Assembly (NCBI GenBank): GCA_029961685.1 | Contig: JARWKL010000008.1 | Span: forward strand, 15,161,981-15,225,980 | Origin: Aristolochia californica | Lineage: Eukaryota > Streptophyta > Magnoliopsida > Piperales > Aristolochiaceae | Length of the DNA stretch: 64,000 bases | Direction of reading: 5' to 3' | Shown here: positions 62,256 to 64,000 of the stretch, in pieces | Layout: every line of letters starts with the position of its first letter | Numbering within the stretch: position 1 is the first letter of the stretch | Made by a program: the position numbers and the translations under genes | Notes under the pieces: generated by a model | The model's input: the letters and a program-made list of their open reading frames with translations, nothing else | The model's database searches: none | Told to the model about the DNA's origin: nothing

Positions 62256-64000
62256 CTTTCCAAATAATTTTTTATTGCGTTAAATTCTTTCCATACATAA
62301 ACTCTAAATTTTTTATTTTGTTGTGATCTATTTGCCTTTTATATCTTTTTTTTTTTGTTTATGAGCTGAAGGGAAAGTAAAAACTCAAGTTTTGATTTAC
62401 GAAAAAATTAAACATCTATAATGGAAATGCACAATGCAAAAATGTAGAGAGAAATAATTCCAAAAGGTGTTAGTAATTTTTAGGGATTGTAAAATCTTTT
62501 TAGTTTTCATATATCAGGTTCTACAATTGTCGGGAAAAGGGAGAAGCAGGAGCTTTTTAACACTGAGTTGACACCCAATCCATAAGTCATGCCTTACAAA
62601 AATATTGTCAGTTATGCATAATAAATAACTTTACAAACATCTATGACCGTTAGGTCATCTTTTAGTTAGTGGGTAAAATAATGCCTTGTTTGATTATGGT
62701 AAATATCCCACCTCACGTTCACTGGAGAATTTAATGTTATTCTCTTTAAAAGGTTTGGATCCATAGGTCATTGGCATCTTTAACTTCTTTCAACCATGCA
62801 TATCCAATTTTTAAAACATATGTAGAAAAATCTCTTTCTTATAAAATTCTGAGTTATTAGGGTTGAACTAGTGGAATTTCCCAAACTCTGATAACAAAAC
62901 TTTTGTGTTCATTTGTGGTGTATGAATAAATTTTTTTTACATACATTTGTTTATTTTTTAAAATTCTTTCCATACATAGATTGTAAAATTTTCATTTTCT
63001 TGTGATCTATTTGCCTTTTATCTCTTTTTTTTTATGAGCTGAAGGGAAAGTAATAACTCTAGTTTTGAATTAAGAAAGAAGTAAACAACTATAATGGAAA
63101 TTTACAATGCACAAATGTAGAGAGAGATAATTCCAAAAAGCGTTTGTAATTTTTAGGAATTGTAAACTCTTTTTAGTTTTTATTTATTAGGTTCTACAGT
63201 GGTCTGGAAAAGGGGGAGACAGGGGATTTTTACCTGAGAGTTGACTCCCAATCCATAAGTCATTCCTTACAAAAATATTGCCCATTACGCATATTAAATC
63301 ACTTTACAATCATCTATGATCCTTAGGTCAGCTATTTTAAGTAGGAAAAATAATGGCTTATTTGATTTGGGTAAATATTCCACAGCACGATCACTTGTGA
63401 ATTTAATGTTATACTCTTAATAGGTTTGGATCCATTGGTCATTTGCATCGTTAACATGTTTCAAGCATGAATTTTCATTTTTAAAAACATGTGTATAAAA
63501 ATCTCTTTCTTATAAAATTCCGAGCTATTAGGGTAGAACTAGTGGAAATTCCCAAACTTGGATAACAAAACTTTTGTGTTCATTTGTGGTGTATGAATAA
63601 ATTTTCTTTACATACATTTGTTTATTTTTTAAAATTATTTCCATACATAAATTGTAAAATTTTCATTTTCTTGTGATCAATTTGCCTTTTATCTCTGTTT
63701 TTTGTTTATGAGCTGAAGGGAAAGTAATAACTCTAGTTTTGAATAAAGAAAAAGGTATACAACTATAATGGAAATTTATAATGCACAAATTTAGAGAGAG
63801 ATAATTCCAAAAAGAGTTTGTAACTTTTAGGGACTGTAAAATCTTTTTAGTTTTCATATATCAGGTTCTACATTCGTCGGGAAAAGGGGGAAGTGGGGGC
63901 TTTTTAACACTGAGTTGACACCCAATCCATAAGTCATGCCTTACAAAAATATTGCCAGTTATACATAATAAATAACTTTAAAAACATCTATGACCGTTAG
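62255..64000. repeat. Right-end composite: reused trimer unit plus dimer-spaced G-block variant
   Basis: Anchors are at 62757 and 63428. The stretch about 62945-63345 resembles about 60241-60645 at an offset of about 2701 bp (TTTGTTTATTTTTTAAAATT, ATTGTAAAATTTTCATTTTC, AAAGTAATAACTCTAG, TTATTAGGTTCTACAGTGG). About 63617-63760 resembles 62945-63085 (offset 672). CTTTTTAACACTGAGTTGAC occurs at about 62554 and 63901 (offset about 1348). The array continues beyond the window end. Confidence 0.78.

Larger units (their letters stand above)
1..64000. repeat. Tandem satellite array, ~670-bp monomer, ~95 copies
   Basis: The entire window is head-to-tail copies of one AT-rich unit in a single orientation; no inverted copy was seen. 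The clearest phase marker is GGATCCATAGGTCATT (or a near variant), present once per unit from 485 to 63428, 95 times, with a mean spacing of about 670 bp. Order inside a unit, from the anchor: inverted repeat ACATGTTT/AAACATGT, CTAATAGGGTTGAT or CTATTAGGGTTGAA, a T-rich tract with TAAACTCTAAAATTTTC, the motif GAGATGATGGGAAAG, TGCACAATGCACA, AGGGATTGTAAACTC, the G-rich block, GAGTGTTGACTCCCAAT, ATCATCTATGATCGTTAGG, GACTCGGGTAAATATCCCA, CCGCACGTTCACTTGAG. No open reading frame is conserved. The phase shown is arbitrary. Long arrays of this sort are typical of centromeric or heterochromatic satellite DNA. The family name and the species are unknown to me. Confidence 0.97.
37450..64000. repeat. 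Satellite subfamily B region
   Basis: Units share AAATGGGCAAAATAATGG, CATAAGTCATTCC, CTTATAAAATTCCGAGC, CTATTAGGGTTGAACTAG, TTGGATAACAAAACTTTTG, CCATTTTTTAAAACATG, GTGGTGTGTGAATAAATTTTC, CAAGTTTTGATTTAAG, AATGGAAATGCAC and CAGGTTCTGCAATCGTCGG. About 40 anchors lie here. Divergence among neighbouring units looks greater than in subfamily A, and indels are more frequent, which would fit an older or less often homogenised part of the array (inference). Confidence 0.87.

Noticed and set aside
61718..63857. Minus-strand frames of 71 and 64 codons
   Set aside because: Both are satellite-derived with no conserved start, stop or domain.
1..64000. CRISPR array
   Set aside because: The repeat unit is about 670 bp with no repeat/spacer alternation; every part of the unit is repeated.
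1..64000. Tandem rDNA or 5S spacer
   Set aside because: No rRNA gene sequence or recognisable 5S internal promoter was seen in any unit.
1..64000. LTR or other transposon origin
   Set aside because: No coding remnant, terminal repeat, primer-binding site or target duplication was seen. An LTR or spacer origin of the monomer cannot be excluded but is unsupported here.

Overview
The whole 64 kb window is one uninterrupted, head-to-tail array of an AT-rich satellite DNA with a monomer of about 670 bp. A BamHI-type hexamer (GGATCC or a one- or two-base variant) followed by ATAGGTCATTTGC occurs once per unit, and I located 95 of these anchors between 485 and 63428. The mean spacing is about 670 bp, most spacings fall between 665 and 680, and the range is 611 to 694. 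I found no unique sequence, protein gene, tRNA, rRNA or transposon. The longest open frames are 61-75 codons; they lie in different parts of the monomer and are broken in neighbouring copies, so they are chance frames. A 64 kb pure long-monomer satellite with higher-order structure indicates a eukaryotic nuclear chromosome (centromeric, pericentromeric or heterochromatic knob). Frequent CpG to TpG/CpA alternation between copies suggests a genome that methylates cytosine, so a plant is my best guess (inference). I do not recognise the species or a named family.

Layout. Two diverged subfamilies share the array. Type A fills 1 to about 35.6 kb. Type B fills about 37.45 kb to the end. The border is a mosaic: a 0.8 kb type B patch (about 35.64-36.47 kb), then about 1 kb of type A, then type B. 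Within A the local higher-order period changes along the array: nested dimer/tetramer (0.74-5.45 kb), very young dimer (5.56-8.3 kb), mixed monomers (8.3-11.1 kb), nested dimer/tetramer (11.1-16.7 kb), mixed (16.7-26.4 kb), trimer (26.4-30.5 kb), monomer duplication (30.6-31.78 kb), then a tetramer/trimer mosaic with poly-G expansions (31.78-35.1 kb). Within B there are tetramer (35.66/38.36 kb and 52.9/55.6 kb), dimer (44.1/45.5 kb, 55.1/56.5 kb) and trimer (58.3-62.3 kb) repeats, plus an approximately 13-monomer (8.7 kb) long-range duplication (39.3-40.7 kb with 48.0-49.4 kb).

Common architecture of every unit: GGATCC anchor; a conserved 8-bp inverted repeat ACATGTTT/AAACATGT; a T-rich tract; a TGCACAATGCACA motif; a G-rich block (typically GGGAAAAGGGGGAGGCGGGGG); and a CpG-containing segment leading back to the anchor. 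Several segment junctions and some of the larger deletions fall at or just beside the G-rich block. That is the main mechanistic hint in the window. All identities quoted are estimates by eye; no alignment was run.
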